A stretch of DNA of 64,000 bases, from the NCBI RefSeq assembly GCF_042684865.1, contig NZ_JBHUML010000002.1:186001-250000 (forward strand). The letters are read 5' to 3'. The notes beneath the pieces are model-generated. The model did no database searches. It was not told where the DNA came from and saw only the letters and a program-made list of their open reading frames with translations. The translations under genes and the position numbers were made by a program. Position 1 is the first letter of the stretch, and every line of letters starts with the position of its first letter. Source of the stretch: Salibacterium lacus. Lineage in GTDB: Bacteria; Bacillota; Bacilli; Bacillales; Marinococcaceae. Positions 1 through 8,173 of this stretch are shown piece by piece.

Positions 1-96
1 GATGGCAGTGCGCATGGCTGACCTGAAGGCATGCTGCTTGACGCGCTTGGATTCATTAACAATCACGCGTTTTTTCGCCTGTTTAATATTTGGCAT
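1..96 (-). CDS. rpsT: 30S ribosomal protein S20 (partial, N-terminal 32 residues)
   Basis: The minus-strand reading frame begins MPNIKQAKKR and runs to MRTAI at the window edge, which matches the start of bacterial ribosomal protein S20, a small basic protein bound to 16S rRNA. A good Shine-Dalgarno sequence (GGAGGTGAC on the minus strand, 101-110) precedes the ATG. The rest of the gene lies outside the window. It is divergent from gpr, as in B. subtilis. The identification rests on 32 residues plus gene order. Confidence 0.9.
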   Translation of the reverse strand, partial: MPNIKQAKKRVIVNESKRVKQHAFRSAMRTAI

Positions 97-188
97 GTTG
101 TCACCTCCCTTGTTTTGTTCCATTTTGCACGTTCTGCAGAGAATGAAACACAAGAGGATTCTATCAAAAAACAGATCGACGTGCAAGG

Positions 189-218
189 CGAATAACAAGC
201 TTATTCCAGTACATACTA
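189..218 (+). promoter_or_regulatory. candidate sigma-G-type promoter of gpr
   Basis: CGAATA at 189-194 is followed after 17 bases by CATACTA at 212-218. This fits the forespore sigma-G/sigma-F pattern (GAATA-like -35, CATNNTA -10). In B. subtilis gpr is transcribed in the forespore by these factors, so the position is expected. The transcription start has not been measured here. Confidence 0.55.
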
Positions 219-262
219 CATAACAACAGCAAATCAGGATGCAATGAAAGCAGGTGGATAAG

Positions 263-1372
263 ATGGAACTGGATATGTCTTCCTACAATGTGCGTACCGA
301 TCTCGCAGTGGAAGAAAAAGAACTGTTGGAAGAAAAGGAACTGAACCGCCCGTCGGACCAGAATATCGAAAGCGGTATCCGGGTTCATGAAAAAGAAGAA
401 AACGGCGTCAAAATAACGAACGTAACCATCACGGAAGCAGGCGCCGAAAACACAGGTAAAGAGGCGGGCGAGTATCTGACCTTTGAAGCACAGGGTGTTC
501 GTAAACAGGACACGGAACTGCAGCAGGCCATGGAAGCCGTACTTGCCCGGGAAACAGCGGGTTTTTTAAAACGCCTCGGCATTAAAAAGGATGCTGCCTG
601 TTTAATTACAGGCCTTGGAAACTGGAATGTAACCCCGGACGCTCTTGGCCCTATGGTTGTTGACAAGCTCGTTATCACCCGCCATCTTTTCATGGAAGCG
701 CCGGAACAAGTGGAAGAGGGTTTCCGTTCTGTTAGTGCTTTTTCCCCGGGGGTGATGGGGCTGACCGGGGTGGAAACGAGTGAACTTATTGCGGCGGCAG
801 TGGAGAAAACAAAACCTGATTTTGTGATAGCCGTTGACGCCCTTGCTTCCCGCTCGATTGAACGGGTGAACACCACGATTCAAATGTCGGATACGGGCAT
901 TCATCCCGGCTCCGGTGTCGGCAATCAACGGCGTGAGTTAAGCAGAAGAACGCTCGGTATTCCCGTCATTGCGATAGGTATACCAACGGTGGTGGATGCC
1001 GTGACGATCACGAGCGACACTATCGATTTTATGCTGAAGCATCTTGGCAGGGAAATGAAAGACAAAGACGCTCCCGGCGATGCCCTGGCGCCGGCCGGTA
1101 TGGTCTTTGGCGAAAGAAAAGAACTGCATGAGGAGGACCTTCCGGCTGATGACAAGCGCCAGGCTGTGTTTGGTATGGTAGGCGGTCTGGAAGAACAGGA
1201 AAAAAGGCAGTTGATTCAGGAAGTTTTAGCTCCGCTGGGTCACAATCTGATGGTGACGCCCAAAGAGGTGGACGTGTTCATGGATAACATGGCCAATGTC
1301 GTCGCCGAAGGATTGAACGCAGCCCTGCACGAAAGTATTTCCCAGGAAAGCACCGGCACGTACACAAAGTAA
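263..1372 (+). CDS. gpr: Germination protease GPR
   Basis: GPR is an aspartic-type endoprotease made in the forespore as a zymogen; it degrades small acid-soluble spore proteins during germination. The protein is 369 residues, close to B. subtilis GPR (368). The N-terminal segment SYNVRTDLAVE corresponds to the autoprocessing region. Family signatures seen are GLGNWNVTPDALGP, SAFSPGVMGLTG, VIAVDALASRS and DTGIHPGSGVGN; the Asp residues in TPD and AVD belong to the conserved catalytic regions. I chose ATG 263, which sits five bases after AGGTGG; a GTG at 254 in the same frame lies inside that ribosome-binding site. spoIIP follows, as in B. subtilis, but a repeat element separates them. Confidence 0.96.
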   Translation: MELDMSSYNVRTDLAVEEKELLEEKELNRPSDQNIESGIRVHEKEENGVKITNVTITEAGAENTGKEAGEYLTFEAQGVRKQDTELQQAMEAVLARETAGFLKRLGIKKDAACLITGLGNWNVTPDALGPMVVDKLVITRHLFMEAPEQVEEGFRSVSAFSPGVMGLTGVETSELIAAAVEKTKPDFVIAVDALASRSIERVNTTIQMSDTGIHPGSGVGNQRRELSRRTLGIPVIAIGIPTVVDAVTITSDTIDFMLKHLGREMKDKDAPGDALAPAGMVFGERKELHEEDLPADDKRQAVFGMVGGLEEQEKRQLIQEVLAPLGHNLMVTPKEVDVFMDNMANVVAEGLNAALHESISQESTGTYTK

Positions 1373-1394
1373 AATGAAAATGAAGGTATTTTAA

Positions 1395-1666
1395 GAGTCT
1401 GGGACAAAACCTCTATAAGGTAGAAAAATGCCGAACGATTTAAGAAAAAATCGTTCGGCATTTTATGGTACATCTTCCATCACTTCGTCAAAATAGGGCT
1501 CTTTCCGCGGGCACGGCTCGAGCCTCCTCGGGAGAAACCCGCTTCCTGCGGGGTCTCGAGACACGTGCTGTTCCCGCAGGAGAAGCCCTATTTTGACTAC
1601 GTTCAGGATGCGTGTTACCTAAAACGTTCGTTTTTCACTCTCTGTTTTTAATTTTGTCCCACACTC
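1395..1666. repeat. MITE-like intergenic repeat, copy 1
   Basis: The ends are a 15-base inverted repeat with one mismatch: GAGTCTGGGACAAAA at 1395-1409 and TTTTGTCCCACACTC at 1652-1666. Next to the left end is a 15-bp hairpin (1426-1440 with 1449-1463) followed by a T run, so it may also end gpr transcription. A related element lies at 36508-36682. Copy 1 also carries a GC-rich block at 1487-1597 that copy 2 lacks. No coding capacity is seen, which fits a non-autonomous element mobilised in trans, or a repeat spread by another route. Confidence 0.75.
1487..1597. repeat. GC-rich palindromic block nested in MITE copy 1
   Basis: The block is bounded by a perfect 14-base inverted repeat, GTCAAAATAGGGCT at 1487-1500 and AGCCCTATTTTGAC at 1584-1597. 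The inside is rich in CCGCGGG, CTCGAG and CCTGCGGG-type motifs. From memory this resembles a repeat common in Bacillaceae intergenic regions; I have not searched for it. It looks like a second repeat family inserted in, or captured by, the first. Confidence 0.6.
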
Positions 1667-1761
1667 TTTTTTAATAAGACAAATATAAAGGGGCTTTGTT
1701 TGGGGCCATCTTCATGTCCGGATGCTCTCTCGGGCGTCCTGCGTTTTTCTTTTAATCTCCC

Positions 1762-1797
1762 GTTCTACTCTATCAGTTTTTTCTCATAGAGTAGAAC
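1762..1797 (+). promoter_or_regulatory. perfect 12-bp hairpin directly upstream of the spoIIP ribosome-binding site
   Basis: GTTCTACTCTAT (1762-1773) and ATAGAGTAGAAC (1786-1797) are perfect inverted repeats with a 12-base loop. The second arm ends one base before the AGGGAGGGAG ribosome-binding site. There is no T run after it, so it is not a normal terminator. It could be an mRNA structure that sets stability or ribosome access, or an operator. Confidence 0.5.
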
Positions 1798-1811
1798 AGG
1801 GAGGGAGCGGC

Positions 1812-2954
1812 ATGTGGAGTGAAGTGAAAAATAAGCAGAACAAAAATATATGGACAAGTCTCCGTAAATGGGCGGCAGGAACCATAGGAGGGTTGTTGTT
1901 TATGATGGTTTTTATTACCATTCTCACGGCCGAGGGGCAGGACAATTTATTTTCTTCCAGGCAGTTACATACATGGAGTTCAGAAATTCAGCAGCATCTT
2001 CTTCTGTCGGCCTTTCAGTTTGAAAATCATTATTTCGATCAGGCTGTTCCACCTGAAGAAGAAAGCACCCCGGTGCCGACTCTGCTGTTTGAGTTTCTAA
2101 CGAGACTGGATTTTCATGAGCCGAGAACGATGCTGGGTATGGAAATACCGGGTTTTGCGCTGTTTGATGGAAATATCGTAGTGGCCGGGGAAGGAACGGA
2201 TTTCACGACCATGCCGATAGAATCCGCACCACCTATGGAAGTGCTGATGAAAGAGAGAAAGGCGGCGGATGATAGACTTCAGGTGCTCGATACGGAAGAA
2301 GAAACAGAAAATACGCAAACCGGGGAAGCCGTCGCTCACATCGTTCATTCCCACAGCCGCGAATCGTATTATCCGGAACTTGAAGAAAATGCCGACAGCG
2401 CTTTTCACCAGGATGTCAACATCACGATGGTGGGAAAACATCTTGGAAAGGAACTGGAAGAAAGAGGGGTTCAGACTTTCGTTGATACGACGGACATTAC
2501 ACAAAGACTCCATCAAAAGGGATGGGAATTCCCGAGATCTTATGACGTGTCCCGTAACGTTATCCAAAATGACATAAAAGAAAACAAGCAGCTGGAAATG
2601 TTTTTTGATCTGCACCGGGACTCCCAGCCCCGGGACGTCACCACTGTGACGGTGAACGGAGAAACAATGGCCAAGACCTTTTTCGTCATCGGAAAAAACC
2701 ATCCTCAGTACGAAAAAAATCTGGCCATGGCAAAAGATTTAAACAGCAGACTGGAAGCCTCCTATCCGGGACTGAGCAGAGGGGTGCTTACCAAGGGAGG
2801 CGGCGGTGCAAACGGGCGGTATAACCAGGATCTTTCTGAACAGTCTGTCCTCGTTGAAATCGGCGGCGTCGAAAATACTCTGGACGAAGCGTACCGTACA
2901 ACAGAGGCGCTGGCGGAAGTGATCAGTGCCTACCATGAAGAAATGAACAAATAA
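1812..2954 (+). CDS. spoIIP: Stage II sporulation protein P (peptidoglycan hydrolase)
   Basis: SpoIIP is a membrane-anchored amidase/endopeptidase that acts with SpoIID and SpoIIM in septal thinning and engulfment. The protein is 380 residues with an N-terminal membrane segment at about residues 23-42. The SpoIIP domain shows VAHIVHSHSRESYYPEL, FFDLHRDSQPRD and, near the C-terminus, GGGANGRYNQDLSEQSVLVE followed by IGGVENT. ATG 1812 is preceded by AGGGAGGGAG; an in-frame upstream extension to 1722 would run through the hairpin and is not expected to be translated. The mother-cell sigma-E promoter expected from B. subtilis could not be placed with confidence. Confidence 0.95.
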   Translation: MWSEVKNKQNKNIWTSLRKWAAGTIGGLLFMMVFITILTAEGQDNLFSSRQLHTWSSEIQQHLLLSAFQFENHYFDQAVPPEEESTPVPTLLFEFLTRLDFHEPRTMLGMEIPGFALFDGNIVVAGEGTDFTTMPIESAPPMEVLMKERKAADDRLQVLDTEEETENTQTGEAVAHIVHSHSRESYYPELEENADSAFHQDVNITMVGKHLGKELEERGVQTFVDTTDITQRLHQKGWEFPRSYDVSRNVIQNDIKENKQLEMFFDLHRDSQPRDVTTVTVNGETMAKTFFVIGKNHPQYEKNLAMAKDLNSRLEASYPGLSRGVLTKGGGGANGRYNQDLSEQSVLVEIGGVENTLDEAYRTTEALAEVISAYHEEMNK

Positions 2955-2968
2955 AGAGGAGGATCGTT

Positions 2969-3262
2969 ATGAGAATATTGACCATTCTGCTGGCAGCGGC
3001 GGTATTTTTTCTGGTTGGAATGATGACAGGTATCCATGTGTCCGAACAGTACCGGGAGCGGCCGCAGGACGTATCCCGGCCTGCTGCATACGAGCAGGAA
3101 GAAACCGTAACAAAGGCAGTCGAGGGAGAAACCGATACAGAAGCAAAACTGCTCGAACGCCAGAAACGGTTGAAAGAGACAAAGGAAATCAATGTATTTT
3201 CTGATATTGGAAAGAGACTGGATGTGTTTGCGCCTGCTTCTGAGTCTTCCCGGGAATATTGA
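2969..3262 (+). CDS. yqxA: YqxA-like small membrane protein (DUF3679 type)
   Basis: This 97-residue protein has one N-terminal membrane segment (about residues 3-20) and a polar, charged remainder ending in INVFSDIGKRLDVFA. The position between spoIIP and lepA, the size and the NVFS.(I/V)GK motif match B. subtilis YqxA, a protein of unknown function. It starts 14 bases after the spoIIP stop behind GAGGAGGATC and is probably cotranscribed with spoIIP. The lepA promoter overlaps its stop codon. Confidence 0.75.
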   Translation: MRILTILLAAAVFFLVGMMTGIHVSEQYRERPQDVSRPAAYEQEETVTKAVEGETDTEAKLLERQKRLKETKEINVFSDIGKRLDVFAPASESSREY

Positions 3263-3287
3263 AGTGAAGGTTCCCTGTTGATATAAT
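3259..3287 (+). promoter_or_regulatory. sigma-A-type promoter of lepA-hemW
   Basis: TTGAAG at 3259-3264 and a perfect TATAAT at 3282-3287 are 17 bases apart. The -35 box overlaps the yqxA stop codon. This would give lepA a vegetative promoter separate from the sporulation genes upstream. Confidence 0.6.
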
Positions 3288-3361
3288 GAAGGATAGTGTC
3301 AGTGAGCGGCAACCTTCGCTGCAAAAGGTGCAGTGTTATAATTAGCAGGAGTGATAAAAGC

Positions 3362-5188
3362 ATGAGTGAGGAAAACAGAGAAAGCAGGCAGAAAAATATC
3401 AGAAACTTTTCGATTATAGCCCATATCGACCACGGGAAATCGACGCTTGCGGACCGTATTCTCGAGACGACCCGTTCGCTTCCCGAACGCGAAATGAAAG
3501 ATCAGATGCTTGACGCTATGGATCTGGAACGGGAGCGCGGCATAACAATCAAACTCAATTCCGTCCATTTAAAATACGCCCATACCGACGGCGAAGAGTA
3601 TACGTTTCATCTCATAGATACACCGGGACACGTCGACTTTTCCTATGAAGTCTCCCGCAGCCTGGCCGCCTGTGAAGGGGCGCTTCTTGTCGTTGACGCT
3701 TCGCAGGGAATTGAAGCGCAGACGCTTGCGAATGTTTATTTGGCTGTAGATAATGATCTGGAAATCATCCCCGTCATTAATAAAGTCGACCTGCCGAGCG
3801 CAGAACCGGAAAGGATAAAAAAAGAAATTGAAGACGTGATCGGGATCGATGCTTCCGATGCGGTATACGCCTCTGCGAAAAGCGGACTCGGAACCGATGA
3901 AATACTATCTCAGGTGATCGATAGAATACCGGCTCCTTCCGGAAAGATAGAGAACCCGCTGCAGGCGCTCATTTTTGATTCGCTGTATGATACATACCGC
4001 GGGGTTATCTCCTATATCAGAGTGGTGGAAGGCTCGATTCGTCCAGGAGACAAAATCAAGATGATGCAGACCGGAAAAGAATTTGAAGTGGGCGAGGTTG
4101 GTGTGTTCACCCCGAAACCGGTCGCAAGCGAAGAACTGACCGTCGGGGATGTCGGATTCTTAATCGCCAACATCAAAAATGTCAGTGATTCAAAAGTAGG
4201 CGATACCATCACCCATGTCAATCAGCAGGCAGCAGAACCACTTCCGGGCTATAAAACGATGAATCCGATGGTGTTCTGCGGTATGCATCCGGTGGATGCG
4301 GGCGACTACAGCGCACTTCGGGATGCCCTCGAGCGGCTTGAGCTCAATGACAGTTCCCTGCAGTTCGAAGCAGAAAGCTCCCAGGCCCTTGGTTTTGGCT
4401 TCCGGTGCGGCTTTTTAGGTCTTCTGCACATGGAAATCATCCAGGAGAGGATTGAAAGAGAATACGGCATCAGCCTGATTACGACAGCGCCAAGCGTTAT
4501 TTATCATGTTTATTTGACTGATGGAGAGGTGCTCGAAATTGACAATCCATCCAATATGCCGGACCAGCAGAAAATTGAACTCGTGGAAGAGCCTTTTGTA
4601 AAAGCAGCCGTTATGGTGCCGAATGATTTTGTCGGCGCGGTAATGGAACTCTGCCAGAAAAAAAGAGGGGAATTCACCGATATGCGCTATCTCGATGAAA
4701 ACCGGGTGAATATCGTGTACCACCTCCCGCTCACCGAAATTGTGTATGACTTTTTTGATCAGTTAAAGTCCAATACAAAAGGGTATGCTTCCTTTGAGTA
4801 TGAACTTACCGGATATCGGGAATCCAATCTTGTCAAAATGGACATTCTGCTCAACGGAGAGCCTGTTGATGCGCTTTCAGTTATCGTACACCGTGACATG
4901 GCATATGAACGCGGCAAGATTATTGTGGACAAACTGAAAGACCTGATTCCGCGCCAGCAGTTTGAAGTGCCGGTTCAGGCAGCCATCGGCAACAACATCA
5001 TCGCACGTTCCACCATTAAAGCCATGCGCAAAAACGTACTTTCCAAATGTTACGGCGGTGACGTCACCAGAAAACGTAAACTTCTTGAGAAACAAAAGGA
5101 AGGAAAGCGCCGGATGAAAAGTGTCGGCAAAGTAGATGTGCCGCAGGAAGCGTTCATGTCTGTCCTGCGGATGGATGATGACCAATGA
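3362..5188 (+). CDS. lepA: Elongation factor 4 (LepA), ribosomal back-translocating GTPase
   Basis: LepA is a ribosome-binding GTPase linked to back-translocation and 30S biogenesis. The protein is 608 residues (B. subtilis 612). GTPase motifs are AHIDHGKS (G1, residues 20-27), DTPGH (G3) and NKVD (G4). The C-terminal LepA domain ends in RKRKLLEKQKEGKRRMKSVG, typical of the family. ATG 3362 follows AGGAGTG; an in-frame GTG at 3296 is rejected because it precedes the ribosome-binding site and adds a non-homologous tail. The stop overlaps the hemW start by four bases (ATGA), so the two are translationally coupled. Confidence 0.97.
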   Translation: MSEENRESRQKNIRNFSIIAHIDHGKSTLADRILETTRSLPEREMKDQMLDAMDLERERGITIKLNSVHLKYAHTDGEEYTFHLIDTPGHVDFSYEVSRSLAACEGALLVVDASQGIEAQTLANVYLAVDNDLEIIPVINKVDLPSAEPERIKKEIEDVIGIDASDAVYASAKSGLGTDEILSQVIDRIPAPSGKIENPLQALIFDSLYDTYRGVISYIRVVEGSIRPGDKIKMMQTGKEFEVGEVGVFTPKPVASEELTVGDVGFLIANIKNVSDSKVGDTITHVNQQAAEPLPGYKTMNPMVFCGMHPVDAGDYSALRDALERLELNDSSLQFEAESSQALGFGFRCGFLGLLHMEIIQERIEREYGISLITTAPSVIYHVYLTDGEVLEIDNPSNMPDQQKIELVEEPFVKAAVMVPNDFVGAVMELCQKKRGEFTDMRYLDENRVNIVYHLPLTEIVYDFFDQLKSNTKGYASFEYELTGYRESNLVKMDILLNGEPVDALSVIVHRDMAYERGKIIVDKLKDLIPRQQFEVPVQAAIGNNIIARSTIKAMRKNVLSKCYGGDVTRKRKLLEKQKEGKRRMKSVGKVDVPQEAFMSVLRMDDDQ

Positions 5189-6357
5189 TGAGCGCACAGA
5201 CACAGGTTCTGTCATCTCCGGCTTCGATTTATGTTCACATCCCTTTCTGCAGATACATCTGTTTTTACTGTGATTTTAATAAATTCTTTATTGAAAACCA
5301 GCCGGTGGATGATTATATTGAACACTTGGGGCAGGAAATGAAGCGCACCCTGCCGGAAACAATCCCTGTTGATACCGTTTATGTTGGAGGAGGGACACCG
5401 ACAGCCCTCTCAACAGAACAACTGCGCCGGGTGCTCCGGGACGTAAAAGAGCGTACGGACTCCACCCGCCCGCTGCGTGAATTCTCGGTGGAAGTGAATC
5501 CGGGAGAAGCGGACCTGGCTAAGTTTGACATGATGAAAGAAGAAGGGGTCACGCGCCTGAGCATCGGGGTCCAGACGTTTAATGACACCCTTCTTGAGAA
5601 AATCGGCCGGGGACATTCGGCGGCCGAAGCAGTAGAGACCGTTCAGCTGGCAAGAGAATCCGGCTTTGATAATATATCGATCGATTTAATGTTCGGTCTG
5701 CCGGAGCAGACGATGGAAGACTGGAAAGACACCGTGAGCCGGGCTGTTCATCTTGATATTGATCACGTTTCCGCTTATTCGTTGAAAATCGAGGAAAAAA
5801 CAATGTTTCACAACTGGTACCGGCAGGGTAAAATAAAGCCGCTGCCGGAGGATACGGAAGCAGATATGTATGAAGTGCTGGAAGAAGCTCTCGATGATGC
5901 CGGATTTCACGCCTATGAAATAAGTAATTTTGCGAAGCCGGGTAAAGAAAGTGAACATAACAAAACGTACTGGAAAAACGAAGAGTATTACGGCTTCGGG
6001 GCAGGCGCCCACGGGTATGTGAACGGAGTGAGATACGCTAATCTTGGTCCGCTTCCCCACTATTTAAAAGCGGTGAAAGCAGGGGGGGATCCGGTGAAAG
6101 ATACACATGAAGTGTCGCGGACCGAGAACATGGAAGAAGAAATGTTCATGGGGCTCCGGATGAAAGAAGGCGTATCGGCTCAGCGTTTTTACCGGAAGTT
6201 CAACTGCTCATATTATGACATTTATCCGGAAGCGCTCCAGGAACTGACGGAGGATGGGTTGCTTTATGATTCGGGAAGCGCCCTGCAGTTGACGGAAAAG
6301 GGGAGACTTCTCGGCAATGAGGTGTTTGCCCGTTTTCTTCTGGATGAAGAAGGCTGA
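5185..6357 (+). CDS. hemW: HemW, radical SAM heme chaperone
   Basis: The 390-residue protein carries the radical SAM cluster motif C22-x3-C26-x2-C29 (FCRYICFYCDFN). The fourth Cys found in true coproporphyrinogen dehydrogenase HemN (CxxxCxxCxC) is Phe here, which points to HemW rather than HemN. VGGGTPTAL and the HemN C-terminal domain are present. HemW binds heme and is thought to deliver it to respiratory enzymes. The gene follows lepA as in B. subtilis. Two adjacent ATG codons (5185 and 5188) are possible starts; the first overlaps the lepA stop. Confidence 0.93.
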   Translation: MMSAQTQVLSSPASIYVHIPFCRYICFYCDFNKFFIENQPVDDYIEHLGQEMKRTLPETIPVDTVYVGGGTPTALSTEQLRRVLRDVKERTDSTRPLREFSVEVNPGEADLAKFDMMKEEGVTRLSIGVQTFNDTLLEKIGRGHSAAEAVETVQLARESGFDNISIDLMFGLPEQTMEDWKDTVSRAVHLDIDHVSAYSLKIEEKTMFHNWYRQGKIKPLPEDTEADMYEVLEEALDDAGFHAYEISNFAKPGKESEHNKTYWKNEEYYGFGAGAHGYVNGVRYANLGPLPHYLKAVKAGGDPVKDTHEVSRTENMEEEMFMGLRMKEGVSAQRFYRKFNCSYYDIYPEALQELTEDGLLYDSGSALQLTEKGRLLGNEVFARFLLDEEG

Positions 6358-6400
6358 CAGACCGGATTCTCTTCCGTTTATGGAAAAACATTCTGTTTTG

Positions 6401-6435
6401 TTGACAAACATCATCCCTTTTGATAACTTTACAAT
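6401..6435 (+). promoter_or_regulatory. promoter of the hrcA heat-shock operon
   Basis: A perfect -35 TTGACA lies at 6401-6406. The -10 is less clear: GATAAC (6422-6427) has short spacing and TACAAT (6430-6435) has long spacing. The CIRCE operator begins at 6440, where a sigma-A transcript would start, which is the usual arrangement. Confidence 0.5.
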
Positions 6436-6439
6436 AGAT

Positions 6440-6466
6440 TTAGCACTCGGATATCCGGAGTGCTAA
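6440..6466 (+). promoter_or_regulatory. CIRCE operator (HrcA binding site)
   Basis: TTAGCACTC, nine bases, GAGTGCTAA is an exact match to the CIRCE consensus. HrcA, encoded by the next gene, binds it and represses the class I heat-shock operon; GroEL assists HrcA folding. The nine-base spacer GGATATCCG is itself nearly palindromic. It lies 17 bases upstream of the hrcA start. Confidence 0.98.
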
Positions 6467-6482
6467 CAGAGGTGATGTTGTC

Positions 6483-7517
6483 ATGCTGACAGACCGGCAG
6501 TTATTCATTTTACAGGCTATTGTAGATGGTTATATTCATTCTGCGGAACCTGTCGGATCCCGCAGCTTATCGAAACAGAGCGGCATGAGCTACAGTCCGG
6601 CGACGCTCCGCAACGAAATGGCGGATCTGGAGGAAATGGGTTTTCTGGAAAAACCGCATTCTTCTTCCGGGCGCATCCCTTCTGAGCGGGGCTACCGTCA
6701 CTATGTAGATCATCTACTGCTACCTCATCAGCTTTCGAGCAGGGAAATTCATGACTTAAGGTCATTGTTTGCCCGGAAGGTAATGGAAACAGAGCAGGTG
6801 GTAAAGCAGTCGGCGACGATATTGTCTGAATTAACGAGTTATGCTTCCATCGTACTCGGGCCTGAAATATTCGAGTCGAAATTGAAGCAGGTGCAGATTA
6901 TTCCGTTAAATGACCGGAACGCTGTAGCTATTCTCGTCACCGATACCGGACACGTCGAGAATCATACCGTGTCGCTTCCGGAAGCCCTGAACAGCAGTGA
7001 TCTTGAAAAAATAGCTAATATCCTGAATGACCGCCTGCGCGGGATTCCGCTGTATCAGCTCCAGAATAAGATTACGACAGAAGTAGCCGGGCTGCTGAGA
7101 CAGCACATAACCAATTACCGGGAAGCTTTGTCATTCACCGAAGAAACCCTTCAGAAAAGCAGTGAAGAAAAAGTGTATTACGGAGGGAAAGCCAATCTGC
7201 TCTCCCAGCCGGAGTTCAAGGACGTTGATAAAGTCCGTATGATTTTTGAACTGCTTGAAGAAGACCACACGATGCATGAACTGCTGAAACCGGAACAGAG
7301 TGGATTAATGATACGTATCGGCCAGGAAAATGCGAATCAGGCATTTGAAGACTGCAGTATCATCTCAGCTTCTTATTCCTTTAACGGCAATCCGGTTGGT
7401 ACCATCAGTATTGTTGGTCCGACGAGAATGGAATATCCACGGGTGATCGGTCTTATTGAGCATTTATCCAGAGATTTGTCGAAAGTTCTGACAAACTTGT
7501 ATACGGACCGCTCGTAA
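6483..7517 (+). CDS. hrcA: Heat-inducible transcription repressor HrcA
   Basis: HrcA represses the dnaK and groE operons by binding CIRCE. The 344-residue protein has the N-terminal winged-helix region with GSRSLSKQSGMSYSPATLRN and SSGRIPSERGYRHYVD, and the C-terminal HrcA domain with SASYSFNGNPVGTISIVGPT. It starts at ATG 6483 behind GAGGTGATG and heads the hrcA-grpE-dnaK-dnaJ series. The CIRCE site directly upstream implies autoregulation. Confidence 0.97.
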   Translation: MLTDRQLFILQAIVDGYIHSAEPVGSRSLSKQSGMSYSPATLRNEMADLEEMGFLEKPHSSSGRIPSERGYRHYVDHLLLPHQLSSREIHDLRSLFARKVMETEQVVKQSATILSELTSYASIVLGPEIFESKLKQVQIIPLNDRNAVAILVTDTGHVENHTVSLPEALNSSDLEKIANILNDRLRGIPLYQLQNKITTEVAGLLRQHITNYREALSFTEETLQKSSEEKVYYGGKANLLSQPEFKDVDKVRMIFELLEEDHTMHELLKPEQSGLMIRIGQENANQAFEDCSIISASYSFNGNPVGTISIVGPTRMEYPRVIGLIEHLSRDLSKVLTNLYTDRS

Positions 7518-7566
7518 AGCTCCGGTCACTGTTTGGAAATAATCGCGTGCAGCGGGAGGTGAACGT

Positions 7567-8136
7567 ATGAAAGAGAATTATACTTCCACAGAAGAAGAGG
7601 CAAAAGAAGAACAGGAAGAAACCGCAGAGGCAGCTGATGCCCGGGACACGTCAGTTGAACAGGAAGATGTAAAAGAGCCTGCTGAGGAAACAGAATTGGA
7701 AAAGGCACAGAGAGAAGCAGCCGAATGGCAGGACAAAGCTCTGCGCGTTCAGGCTGATCTGGACAATGTGCGCCGGAGGGCAAAAGAAGATAAAGAGCGG
7801 GACGCAAAATACAGATCCCAGTCTGTTATTGAGTCCCTTCTTCCGGTCCTTGACAATTTTGAGCGGGCTTTGAATGCAGCGACAGACCAGGAAGAAGACG
7901 GTTCCCTTCTACAGGGTGTCAACATGGTTTACTCCCAGTTTTTCGAAGCGCTGCAGCAGGAGGGTCTGGAAGTTATACCGACCGAGGGGGAAACATTTGA
8001 CCCTCATCAGCACCAGGCGGTCATGCAGGTGGAAGAAGAAGGGTTTGAATCCAATCAAATCGTGGAAGAACTTCAAAAGGGTTATAAATTAAAAGATAAA
8101 ATAATCCGTCCTGCTATGGTAAAAGTAAATGCATAA
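7567..8136 (+). CDS. grpE: Nucleotide exchange factor GrpE
   Basis: GrpE releases ADP from DnaK. The 189-residue protein has an acidic low-complexity N-terminus (about residues 1-48), a long helix that forms the dimer (EWQDKALRVQADLDNVRRRA) and a C-terminal beta domain with the signature GYKLKDKIIRPAMVKV. The highly acidic N-terminal third is compositionally extreme. It lies 49 bases after hrcA and 37 bases before dnaK. Confidence 0.96.
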   Translation: MKENYTSTEEEAKEEQEETAEAADARDTSVEQEDVKEPAEETELEKAQREAAEWQDKALRVQADLDNVRRRAKEDKERDAKYRSQSVIESLLPVLDNFERALNAATDQEEDGSLLQGVNMVYSQFFEALQQEGLEVIPTEGETFDPHQHQAVMQVEEEGFESNQIVEELQKGYKLKDKIIRPAMVKVNA

Positions 8137-8173
8137 AAAAACAGAAAAAGTATTATAGGAGGCTGACGAGACA

